This document shows, piece after piece, positions 57,122 to 64,000 of a DNA stretch of 64,000 nt (position 1 is the stretch's first letter; each line of letters starts with the position of its first letter). The position numbers and the translations under genes are program-made. Under the pieces are notes generated by a model. The model was not told the DNA's origin and searched no databases. It was given only the letters and a program-made list of their open reading frames with translations. Source of the stretch: Halobacteriovorax sp. JY17 (GTDB taxonomy: Bacteria; Bdellovibrionota; Bacteriovoracia; Bacteriovoracales; Bacteriovoracaceae); assembly GCF_002753895.1 (NCBI RefSeq), contig NZ_NJER01000001.1, positions 806,001 to 870,000 on the forward strand. The letters are read 5' to 3'.

Positions 57122-57148
57122 TTATCGGATTTTGAAAGAATAACTTTA
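57122..57148 (-). promoter_or_regulatory. Sigma-28 (FliA) promoter
   Basis: On the minus strand TAAAGTTA begins at 57148 and, 15 bases after TAAA, TCCGATAA ends at 57122. It differs from consensus at one base of each extended element. It lies directly before the M23 lipoprotein gene and has the same spacing as the sites at 25473 and 29844. Confidence 0.75.
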
Positions 57149-57167
57149 TAAGAATTTTATGGATTAC

Positions 57168-58319
57168 TTAGACTTTTGACTGCTCATAGTGTGACTTACC
57201 TGCTCTTGAAATCATGGCCCCACCAAGACAAACTTCCTCACCTTCCATTGTGGTATAGAAAACAATGGATTGCCTAAGGGCCACAGCTCTTTGAGGAGAA
57301 TCAAATTGAATATGCGCTACACCATCTTCAATACTTAGAATCGTACAATCCTGGTCTGCTTGGCGATAACGAATCTTGGCCTTACATTTAAGTGGTAAAT
57401 CTAGCGAAAATTCATTCTCCACCCAAGATATTTCATTTGCCCAAAGCTCGTCAAAAAAGAGCGCTGGATGGTCCTCACCGCGCTCAACGGTGACAACATT
57501 TCTCTGGGTATCCTTACCAACCACAAACCACGCAGCACCTGGGCCACCGAGACCTAGTCCCTTTCTCTGTCCGATCGTATAGTAAGCAGAACCAGTATGA
57601 TCCCCTACAACTTCTCCCTCTAGAGTTTCAAATTTTCCAGGCTTTATTTGAATATAATTTGAAAGAAAATTCTTAAAATTTCTCTCGCCAATGAAGCAGA
57701 TGCCAGTGGAATCTTTCTTATGCTTAGTTGCCAGATCGTATTTTTCAGCGAGGACTCTCACTTCGGTTTTTGGTAAGTGTCCGATAGGGAAAACCACGTG
57801 ATCAAGTTTCTCTTTTTTCATAGTGTAGAGAAAGTAAGTCTGATCTTTTCCAGGATCATTTCCTTTTATTAATCTATTCTCACCAGCAATGATTTTATTT
57901 TGACAATAGTGACCTGTGGCCAAGTAATCGGCCCCAAGCTCTAGAGCTTTATTTAAAAAGACTTTGAATTTGATCTCTCGATTACAGAGAATATCTGGAT
58001 TTGGTGTAAAGCCCGCTTCATATTCTTCAAGGAAATACTTAAAGACATTGTCTCGGTACTCTTTTACAAAATCAACAGAGTAGTATGGGATATCTAATTT
58101 CTCACAGACAGCTATTACATCTGCGTACTCTTTAGATGATTGGCAAACACCATTTTCGTCTTCTTCTTCCCAGTTCTTCATAAACATACCAATAACATTG
58201 TAGCCCTGCTCTTTTAGAACAGCAGCGCATACAGAAGAGTCAACTCCGCCAGACATTCCCACAATAATGGTTGTCTCCTCATTACTCTTTGTTTGATTTG
58301 ATATATTTCCTGTACTCAT
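57168..58319 (-). CDS. mnmA: tRNA-specific 2-thiouridylase MnmA
   Basis: MnmA thiolates U34 of Lys, Glu and Gln tRNAs. The PP-loop VGMSGGVDSSVCAAVL binds ATP. Both catalytic cysteines are present: C112 in NPDILCNREIKF and C208 in KDSTGICFIGER. HTGSAYYTIGQRKGLGLGG is also conserved, and the 383 residues match the family. It is the third gene of a unit with an M28 peptidase and a degenerate MnmA paralogue upstream. Confidence 0.96.
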   Translation of the reverse strand: MSTGNISNQTKSNEETTIIVGMSGGVDSSVCAAVLKEQGYNVIGMFMKNWEEEDENGVCQSSKEYADVIAVCEKLDIPYYSVDFVKEYRDNVFKYFLEEYEAGFTPNPDILCNREIKFKVFLNKALELGADYLATGHYCQNKIIAGENRLIKGNDPGKDQTYFLYTMKKEKLDHVVFPIGHLPKTEVRVLAEKYDLATKHKKDSTGICFIGERNFKNFLSNYIQIKPGKFETLEGEVVGDHTGSAYYTIGQRKGLGLGGPGAAWFVVGKDTQRNVVTVERGEDHPALFFDELWANEISWVENEFSLDLPLKCKAKIRYRQADQDCTILSIEDGVAHIQFDSPQRAVALRQSIVFYTTMEGEEVCLGGAMISRAGKSHYEQSKV

Positions 58320-58364
58320 AGGGTCTATCTACCAAGAAAACCCCATTAGGAAAAGGGAGTATGA

Positions 58365-59498
58365 TTAAATTATATCGTATGTCCAAGCGATAATACTGGC
58401 ACTAATGAAGCGAAATGCCCTATCTAAGCTTTTGAAATTTAAAGTCTCAACAAAATCATTCGACGTGTGATTCTTCTTATTTGGGTCGTCCTCCCAATTC
58501 TCGGAGAAAGTCACAGCAGGAAACCCCTCCTCCCAAAAGCTCACATGATCACTTCTATTAAAACCATTTGCGCTAATTTCAAAGCGCATTCCCGAGAGAG
58601 ACTTATCTCCTGCGTTTACTAATTTATTGGCAAGCTTTAAATCAAGTCCGTAAAGAGGATCTGATTCTTTTCTCGTGTAAACTTTAAAGTTATTAAATTT
58701 AGAGCTCTTATCATTTCTCTTAGAGTCATAACCAAGCATGAGAAGATTTACAAAGCCCGCGAATTTTTCTTTCTTTAAAGATTCTTTATACTTACTTACA
58801 AAGGCCCTTGCCCCAAGAAAAGCAAATTCTTGATAATCAAAGAACACTATTCTAACAGTCTTTGGCGTATTCACTTCTGTAAGTATTTCAATGAGAGAGA
58901 GAAGTGTCGCGACACCTGATCCATTATTATCAGCACCTGGCTGTGGCGCAGAAAAATCAATGACCAGATTTTCTTTATCGTAACTAATTGTATCGTAATG
59001 GGCCCCTAGAAGAATTACTTCATTAGGAGCAATACTTCCCTTCTTTTCCCAGATAATATTCTTTCCCTTAACAGTTTTTAATTTATCTAGCTGAGAGATC
59101 ATAGAATTAGTGAAATGATTCCACTTCTTATAAATCGGTGAAGTCTTAGGATAATTTCCCGCAATTTCTTTTTGAAAGTCTGCTCGGTAAACTCCTTTAG
59201 CGTATTCAATATCAGGAGAGAACTCGTCTACTACAATATAGGCCTTTGGATCAATCTTCTTAACTCTATCAACAAGCCAAGTCGCGGCCTTCTCATGTCC
59301 CTTTGTTCCAACCATTCGGGATGGTCTGCAACATGAAACAAAATCTCTTAAATTATCTAAAAGAAGATCATCCTTATACTTTCGTATGACATTCTTAATA
59401 GAGCCCATATTCTTAATATTTTTCTCGTAATCCCTTAAGACATAAGGGGCCGCAGAGAAAACACTAAATTGAAAAATAAAAATTAAAAAATACTTCAT
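58365..59498 (-). CDS. Secreted M28-family metallopeptidase (aminopeptidase/glutaminyl cyclase-like)
   Basis: The 377-residue exported protein has signal MKYFLIFIFQFSVFSA and the M28 zinc ligands in order: ILLGAHYDTIS (His), PGADNNGSGVATLLSLIEIL (Asp), FDYQEFAFLGARAFV (Glu pair; first Glu is the general base), GYDSKRN (Asp) and NHTSNDFVETL (His). M28 members include aminopeptidases and glutaminyl cyclases; which activity applies cannot be told. It lies 2 bases after the MnmA-like gene and 45 before mnmA. Confidence 0.88.
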   Translation of the reverse strand: MKYFLIFIFQFSVFSAAPYVLRDYEKNIKNMGSIKNVIRKYKDDLLLDNLRDFVSCCRPSRMVGTKGHEKAATWLVDRVKKIDPKAYIVVDEFSPDIEYAKGVYRADFQKEIAGNYPKTSPIYKKWNHFTNSMISQLDKLKTVKGKNIIWEKKGSIAPNEVILLGAHYDTISYDKENLVIDFSAPQPGADNNGSGVATLLSLIEILTEVNTPKTVRIVFFDYQEFAFLGARAFVSKYKESLKKEKFAGFVNLLMLGYDSKRNDKSSKFNNFKVYTRKESDPLYGLDLKLANKLVNAGDKSLSGMRFEISANGFNRSDHVSFWEEGFPAVTFSENWEDDPNKKNHTSNDFVETLNFKSLDRAFRFISASIIAWTYDII

Positions 59499-59500
59499 AA

Positions 59501-60730
59501 TTAAAACTCTAAATGAACCTTCTTCTTAGCTGGTTGATCTTCGTCGAAGGCCTCTTCTTCTTCACGGGACTTTGGATAGACACGGTACTCTCCGTCCTGA
59601 AAGAAGCCAGAACTTCTAACAACTCCCGAACCAATAACTAGTGCTCCAACTCCTCTCTTATTATAGAAGACTTGGTAGCCTCCTCGAGGACAAACACCTT
59701 CCTGGGGAGTTTCAAACTCGACAACAACGGCCCTATTATTTTTAAAATATAATTTACAAGGAACCTTTGCCCCTGCAGATTCAGTTTGTACAAAGCAATT
59801 AATAGGCTTTGATAAATCCATTGAAGGATCATTAGAAAAGCGCATAAGCCTACAATGAGTATAGAAGTACTTTCCAGGATAATCCACGTAGACATCTTGT
59901 TGTCTTGGATTAATTTTTACAACAATTAGAGATTTATCAATGACAGCATCTTTTTTTCCAACAAGACCTTCTTGATTTAAGTGATAGTGATGAACCCCTG
60001 TATGTTCCACTAGAGTTGTTCCATCTCTAAAGTTTATAATTCGACCTTCTTTTCTAAGACTTGGAGCTGTGAATCTTTCAACCACTTCATTAAAATACTT
60101 ATTGAATAAAAATCCTTTTCTTCTCTTCTTATTTTCAAGATCGTCTTTTACAAATGTAATCCCTAGAAGACTTGATATTTTTACCACTTCACTATGTTTA
60201 ATTTCTGCGAGAGGAAAGATGAGCTTTGCCAATTCTTCCTGGGAGAGACGACTAAGGCCATAAGTTTCATCAAGGGTCACATCTGTTGGAACAAGTAGAC
60301 TATAAATTCCATTTTTTTGATTTTTAAAAACTTTTGCCTTATGCCCCGTAGCAATATTATCTGCACCTACAAGTTTTGCTTTTTCTAAGAGAGTCTCTAC
60401 TAAGATTTTATTCCAAGCGATCACTGGTTCAAATTGTTCGGCCGCAAGCCTTGTTGAAACAACGGGCTCTATAACTCTAGAATAGAAGAGTGAGTTAATA
60501 TTTGTTCCGTAGAAAGTGATTTCTAGTTGATTGCAAATCTTCTTAATATCTTCCAATGATTTTGGATTCCAAACGCTTAAGCTCTTATAGGGATATTCGT
60601 GGAAAACGACTCCAAGACCTATGACATTGAGACCCTGTTTCTTAAGTAAGTACGCAGCAACCGTGGACTCAATTCCACCATCCATACCTACTAGAACAGT
60701 TTTTTGATTAGAGCTTGAGTGCTTATTCAT
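59501..60730 (-). CDS. Degenerate MnmA paralogue
   Basis: The 409-residue protein aligns with MnmA over its length. The PP-loop reads VGMDGGIESTVAAYLL where MnmA has SGGVDSS, with Asp for Ser, Glu for Asp and Thr for Ser. Where MnmA has PDILCNR this has PVIAWNK (Trp106 for Cys), and the second catalytic Cys falls in a Lys/Arg-rich stretch (ENKKRRKGF). The downstream EHTGVHHYHLNQEGLVG and a C-terminal barrel segment remain. It cannot perform normal thiolation by the known mechanism, so it may bind tRNA or a partner. It has an extra acidic tail and may be translationally linked with the M28 gene. Confidence 0.82.
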   Translation of the reverse strand: MNKHSSSNQKTVLVGMDGGIESTVAAYLLKKQGLNVIGLGVVFHEYPYKSLSVWNPKSLEDIKKICNQLEITFYGTNINSLFYSRVIEPVVSTRLAAEQFEPVIAWNKILVETLLEKAKLVGADNIATGHKAKVFKNQKNGIYSLLVPTDVTLDETYGLSRLSQEELAKLIFPLAEIKHSEVVKISSLLGITFVKDDLENKKRRKGFLFNKYFNEVVERFTAPSLRKEGRIINFRDGTTLVEHTGVHHYHLNQEGLVGKKDAVIDKSLIVVKINPRQQDVYVDYPGKYFYTHCRLMRFSNDPSMDLSKPINCFVQTESAGAKVPCKLYFKNNRAVVVEFETPQEGVCPRGGYQVFYNKRGVGALVIGSGVVRSSGFFQDGEYRVYPKSREEEEAFDEDQPAKKKVHLEF

Positions 60731-60889
60731 GCAACACTTTTCCTTACGTTAACCAGACAAAAAAGATCAACATATTTAAGAGATATAACTTATGATAATT
60801 ATAGCAAAAAACGGCCTATTTTAAAGCCTTGCAAATATATCCTAGGGAAAACCGGTAAAGTAATCGACTTAAAGACCGATAAAAAGGCG

Positions 60890-61546
60890 ATGATATATAG
60901 GAAAACACCACAATTTAACGCTGGAGACACACTTCTCTTTGAAGTGAAGAAACAGCAACACAATCAAAGTCAACTCAAAGACTTTATTCACTTTATAAAG
61001 TATTGTGGAAGACGTGGGCCAATTAGATTTAAGCATATTGAAGAGCGTGCCGAGTTGATGGCCAATCTCACTCTTAAAGAAAACCTTCTTCTAGACCTTG
61101 GAATGAGAGAAAATACCAATAAAAGTATTAGTGAACTACTAAAGAAAGAAGAACGTCTTGCCCTATCTAAACTAATGGATTGCGTGAAAGATGAAAATAC
61201 TTATCCTGCAGACGCCTCCACAGAAGATAAGAAAATTATTTCTATAATAAAGATTCTCTTTCATAGTTCTGATTACTTATTTCTAGAAAAGCCTGAGAAA
61301 TTTCTCTGTGAAGAGAAGCAGAAAGTTTTCTTTGACGCTTTATTTGCCAGTAAAGAAAAATTTAATCAGACTCTTTTGATTACAAGTGATCATAGAAATC
61401 TTTGGCTACAATATGTAAGTAAAATAGTAAGCAAGGCTCCAAATGGGCACTTTGTCCTAAGTGACATCGTGCGCCACTCAGATACTTCAAATGTTGTTGA
61501 GCTCAAGACCAGCAATACTGATTTTAATTCCAAAAAAGCCGCATAA
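60890..61546 (+). CDS. Degenerate ABC-ATPase-like protein
   Basis: The segment order recalls an ABC ATPase with its catalytic motifs worn away. ELMANLTLKENLLLDLG matches the NLTVxENL region. ASTEDKKIISIIKILFHSSDYLFLEKPEKF stands where LSGGQ-(x)-Walker B (LLLDEP) would be, and NQTLLITSDHRNLW stands at the H-loop (LLVTHD). No Walker A was found. ATP hydrolysis is therefore unlikely. ATG at 60890 gives 218 residues; a frame opening at a GTG at 60719 would overlap the divergent MnmA-like gene. True start uncertain. Confidence 0.5.
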   Translation: MIYRKTPQFNAGDTLLFEVKKQQHNQSQLKDFIHFIKYCGRRGPIRFKHIEERAELMANLTLKENLLLDLGMRENTNKSISELLKKEERLALSKLMDCVKDENTYPADASTEDKKIISIIKILFHSSDYLFLEKPEKFLCEEKQKVFFDALFASKEKFNQTLLITSDHRNLWLQYVSKIVSKAPNGHFVLSDIVRHSDTSNVVELKTSNTDFNSKKAA

Positions 61547-61560
61547 TCTCCTTTCATTAT

Positions 61561-61590
61561 TTGACAGATTTACCGCGCTAATTCGATAAT
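61561..61590 (+). promoter_or_regulatory. Sigma-70-type promoter of the methyltransferase gene
   Basis: A consensus TTGACA (61561-61566), an 18-base spacer and GATAAT (61585-61590) stand about 40 bases before the ATG at 61632. Confidence 0.6.
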
Positions 61591-61631
61591 ATATTGTAAT
61601 TAAAAGATAAACTCACAACCTAAGAGTTGAA

Positions 61632-62783
61632 ATGACTAATAATGTTTTAAACTTCATAGATGTTTTTGCGGGCGCTGGTGGCCTATCATGCGGGCTAGAG
61701 CTTGCTGGAATGAAATGTGTCCTAGGAATCGATGCCAATAAGCATGCCATGGATACTTTTGCACGCAACCACAAGCACGCAGAAACTTACTGTGGTGATA
61801 TCACCAAGCTGGCCAAGAAAGACCTACTTGAAAAATTAAAGGGAAATCACGTTCATGTTGTTGTTGGTGGACCTCCTTGCCAAGGTTTTTCAACTGTAGG
61901 CCTTGGAAATCCAGACGATATGAGAAATACGCTCTTCTTAGAGTTTTGTAGAATTGTTAGAACAACAATGCCTTACTTCGTCGTCATTGAAAATGTAACC
62001 GGGCTTCTTGCAAAGAAGAACGAGAAGACATTACAAAATATTTTCAAGAAATTTAAAACTCTTGGATATGATATGGAAGTTCAAGTCATGTCTTCACAAA
62101 ACTACGGGGTTCCTGAAAAGAGAAGAAGAACAATTCTCATTGGAACGCGAGTTAATACTGATATTACTTTTCCAAAACATACACATGATACTATCATTGC
62201 TAAGACCCTTAGAAATTCAATGACTGTTGGAGATGCTTTTAAGAACTTAAAAACAAAGTCAGGAAAGCTCTTTAATCATGATATCGAACAGGCCAAAATT
62301 AAATCAAAGATAGATCTTAAAAGACTTAAGAGAATTCCCGAAGGAAAGGGAATTCGCTATGAAGCCGATGAGAAGAAATACTTCACTCCTTCTTTAAAAC
62401 TTGGTGTGGACTGGGTAAACCTTAGAGAGAACCGCTTTCGTCAAACAAAGTATCAAAGACTCGACAGGTCTCTTCCAAGCCCTACAATTATGACTCACAG
62501 ACATAGCTACTATCATCCTGTTGAGCATAGATATCTAACTCAAAGAGAAGCGGCTGCTCTACAAAGTTTTCCAAATGACTTTGAGTTTATGGGGCCTCTT
62601 TCTGCTCAGTGGAGACAGATTGGAAATGCTGTTCCGCCACTTATGGCGAAGGCCATCGGAAAATCTCTAAAGAGCATGTACAAGTCATACCTCGAGCAGA
62701 GGGATTCAAAAGTAACCAAAAAGAGTAACACAAAACAAAAGATTGAATATGTCAGAGAGAAAGCCTTTGTTTATAAGAAGTAA
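61632..62783 (+). CDS. DNA (cytosine-5)-methyltransferase, solitary
   Basis: The 383-residue enzyme has the canonical C5 motifs in order: I (DVFAGAGGLSCGLELAG), IV (GGPPCQGFS with the nucleophilic Cys), VI (VVIENVTG), VIII (QNYGVPEKRRRTI), IX (RLDRSLPSPTIM) and X (WRQIGNAVPPLMAKAIG). The target-recognition region is between VIII and IX and cannot be read for specificity. No restriction endonuclease, S subunit or mobile element is adjacent, so it is probably an orphan or regulatory methyltransferase. Its own promoter precedes it. Confidence 0.94.
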   Translation: MTNNVLNFIDVFAGAGGLSCGLELAGMKCVLGIDANKHAMDTFARNHKHAETYCGDITKLAKKDLLEKLKGNHVHVVVGGPPCQGFSTVGLGNPDDMRNTLFLEFCRIVRTTMPYFVVIENVTGLLAKKNEKTLQNIFKKFKTLGYDMEVQVMSSQNYGVPEKRRRTILIGTRVNTDITFPKHTHDTIIAKTLRNSMTVGDAFKNLKTKSGKLFNHDIEQAKIKSKIDLKRLKRIPEGKGIRYEADEKKYFTPSLKLGVDWVNLRENRFRQTKYQRLDRSLPSPTIMTHRHSYYHPVEHRYLTQREAAALQSFPNDFEFMGPLSAQWRQIGNAVPPLMAKAIGKSLKSMYKSYLEQRDSKVTKKSNTKQKIEYVREKAFVYKK

Positions 62784-63774
62784 TTTTCTATTAGTTGTCA
62801 CCCTTCTAATACTCTCAAGCTGTAGCTCTCTTACAAAGAAAGAGAGCTGCCTTGTTAAGAGAGCTGCTTTTGATATTGGCTCGGGTTCCACTAAAATGAC
62901 TCTGGCCAAAGTAGATACTTGCACAGGGAAAATTGTAGAGGTTTTCTTTGAAGATCAAGCCGCTGTCGCCTATAAGCAATCACTCTATGACAATGACAAT
63001 TCCTTTTCTAAAGAAATTATTAAAGAAGGTATTCAAGAATTAAAAGATCTAAAAGAAACCGCTGTTGAACTTGGAGTTACTCAATTTAGTGCGCTCGCCA
63101 CTCAAGCTTTTAGAGAAGCTAAGAATGGTAAGAATACTCTCGAAGAAATTAGCGATCAAACAGGCATTGAAATAAGAGTAATTAATCAAGAACTAGAAGC
63201 TAAATTTGGCTACCTCGGGGCAAAAGTTAAACATCCATTCGCTGATGATGAGAAAATTCTCGTTTGGGATATCGGCGGGGGAAGTATGCAGATGACTTAC
63301 GTTGAAGATGGAAAGTTTCATACTTATTTGGGAAACCTTGCCAGCGTTTCTTTTAAAGAAAGTGTTTTAAAAAACCTCTATAAGGGAAAGAAAGGCTCTC
63401 CAAATCCTCTTGGAAGAAATAGAGCGAAAAAGGCCCGAGCTCTTGCGAGATTCTTCGCGAAAGGAAATGTAGACCAGAAAATTCAGGAATATATAAAAAC
63501 AGCGAGAGTCTTTGGCATAGGTGGAGTGCACTACTATTCAGTGAAAAACCAAGCATTAGAGAAGGGCCATATTTATAATCAAACCCAACTTAGAGTTGCT
63601 CTTAACAAGAGGTCAAAATTAAGTGATAAGAAAATTGGTGGAAAATTTGCTTCTACTGATGTGACAAATATTGCACTTGTCCTTGGCTTCATGGAGGCCC
63701 TAGGAATAAGAAAAGTAGAGGCCCTAAAAGTTAATATGTCTCACGGATTATTTCTAGATAAATCTTCATGGTAA
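62749..63774 (+). CDS. Lipoprotein of the Ppx/GppA phosphatase family
   Basis: The body is an actin-fold Ppx/GppA domain: RAAFDIGSGSTKMTLA for phosphate 1, ALATQAFREAKNG, INQELEAKFGYLGA and VWDIGGGSMQMTYVEDGK for phosphate 2. Known members hydrolyse polyphosphate or pppGpp in the cytoplasm. This one instead has a lipoprotein signal (FLLVVTLLILSSC), placing it outside the inner membrane. It overlaps the methyltransferase 3' end by 35 bases and the next lipoprotein gene by 7. The start is either ATG 62749 or the in-frame TTG at 62743 two codons earlier. Confidence 0.82.
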   Translation: MSERKPLFIRSNFLLVVTLLILSSCSSLTKKESCLVKRAAFDIGSGSTKMTLAKVDTCTGKIVEVFFEDQAAVAYKQSLYDNDNSFSKEIIKEGIQELKDLKETAVELGVTQFSALATQAFREAKNGKNTLEEISDQTGIEIRVINQELEAKFGYLGAKVKHPFADDEKILVWDIGGGSMQMTYVEDGKFHTYLGNLASVSFKESVLKNLYKGKKGSPNPLGRNRAKKARALARFFAKGNVDQKIQEYIKTARVFGIGGVHYYSVKNQALEKGHIYNQTQLRVALNKRSKLSDKKIGGKFASTDVTNIALVLGFMEALGIRKVEALKVNMSHGLFLDKSSW

Positions 63775-64000
63775 AACTCCTTACCTTCATCTCCCTTCTC
63801 CTACTTTGTTCATGTGCTAACAGCAAAGATATTAGAGAGAAGTGGAGTTCCAAAAAAGATGGTAGTCAGTTCATAGATATTGAAGGAACAAAAGTTCACT
63901 ACAAGGATTTCGGAAGTGGAACTCCAATTGTTCTAATTCATGGAATTTGCGATAGCCTCCACACTTGGAGAAAGTGGAAGGATCCAATTGTGTCCAAAGG
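63768..64000 (+). CDS. Alpha/beta hydrolase lipoprotein, N-terminal part (partial)
   Basis: The ATG at 63768 overlaps the preceding stop. The protein opens with a lipoprotein signal (ISLLLLCSC) and continues IDIEGTKVHYKDFGSGTPIVLIHGICDSLHTW, where IVLIHG is the oxyanion-hole HG motif of alpha/beta hydrolases. The nucleophile region lies beyond the right edge. It probably forms a unit with the Ppx/GppA lipoprotein gene. Confidence 0.75.
   Translation, partial: MVKLLTFISLLLLCSCANSKDIREKWSSKKDGSQFIDIEGTKVHYKDFGSGTPIVLIHGICDSLHTWRKWKDPIVSK

Noticed and set aside
60719-60889. N-terminal extension of the ABC-like gene starting at GTG 60719
   Set aside because: It would overlap the start of the divergent MnmA-like gene and has no recognisable ABC N-terminus or ribosome-binding site.

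Overview
The window is a contiguous, low-GC bacterial chromosome segment with dense, mostly co-oriented genes and short overlaps. Its Gram-negative cell envelope (LptD, heptose kinase, heptosyltransferase, many lipoproteins), several secreted peptidoglycan and protein hydrolases, FliA-type promoters and general gene style suggest a Bdellovibrio-and-like predator, most likely of the Bacteriovorax/Halobacteriovorax lineage. That assignment is inference: I recognise the gene style, but no database comparison was possible.

Layout. 1-2.4 kb: rimP-nusA-infB translation/transcription operon (minus; infB runs off the left edge). 2.5-4.8 kb: RimI-like acetyltransferase, a small secreted protein and a TPR/winged-helix regulator (minus). 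5.0-14.5 kb: a tightly packed plus-strand unit consisting of thrS (no TGS domain), ddl, a 1018-residue aminotransferase-GNAT-pseudo-aminotransferase fusion, a C45 acyltransferase/peptidase, a second class III aminotransferase and two CoA-transferase subunits, closed by a terminator. This is the most novel-looking metabolic locus. 14.7-18.1 kb: small plus-strand genes (hypothetical protein, lipoprotein, ferredoxin-like protein, EEP nuclease, DEDD exonuclease). 18.1-25.3 kb: minus-strand accD-folC-lptD-pabA/trpG-trpF-like-surE-LysM/M23. 25.5-31.7 kb: a secreted Ig-like protein, GAF-HD-GYP plus a class II-type cyclic nucleotide phosphodiesterase, rsmI, a STAS protein. 31.7-35.2 kb: nuclease-fold protein, rnhB, rplS, SPOUT methyltransferase, trmD, rimM. 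35.9-41.2 kb: a complete 16S-23S-5S operon on the minus strand, with no tRNA in its spacers, a strong promoter and visible RNase III-type processing stems. 41.4-49.7 kb: pheST, an intergenic region with hairpins and a possible 22-residue gene, DUF4416-hldE1/rfaE1-heptosyltransferase-cmk, and a lytic transglycosylase. 49.8-55.8 kb: YyaL-like, CaiB-like, membrane protein, SlyD, alkaline phosphatase lipoprotein (plus). 55.8-60.7 kb: M23 lipoprotein, mnmA, M28 peptidase and a degenerate mnmA paralogue (minus). 60.9-64 kb: a degenerate ABC-ATPase-like protein, a solitary cytosine-C5 methyltransferase, a lipoprotein Ppx/GppA homologue and the start of a lipoprotein alpha/beta hydrolase.

How it works together. 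Three promoters match the flagellar sigma-28 (FliA) form TAAA-N15-(G/T)(C/T)CGATAA with the same exact 15-base spacer. They sit directly in front of the Ig-like secreted protein, the HD-GYP/phosphodiesterase pair and an M23 murein hydrolase lipoprotein. This suggests a set of genes co-expressed in the motile (attack) phase, linking second-messenger turnover to wall-active secreted proteins. The aminotransferase/CoA-transferase locus and the pairing of a normal MnmA with a paralogue lacking its catalytic residues are the other notable systems.
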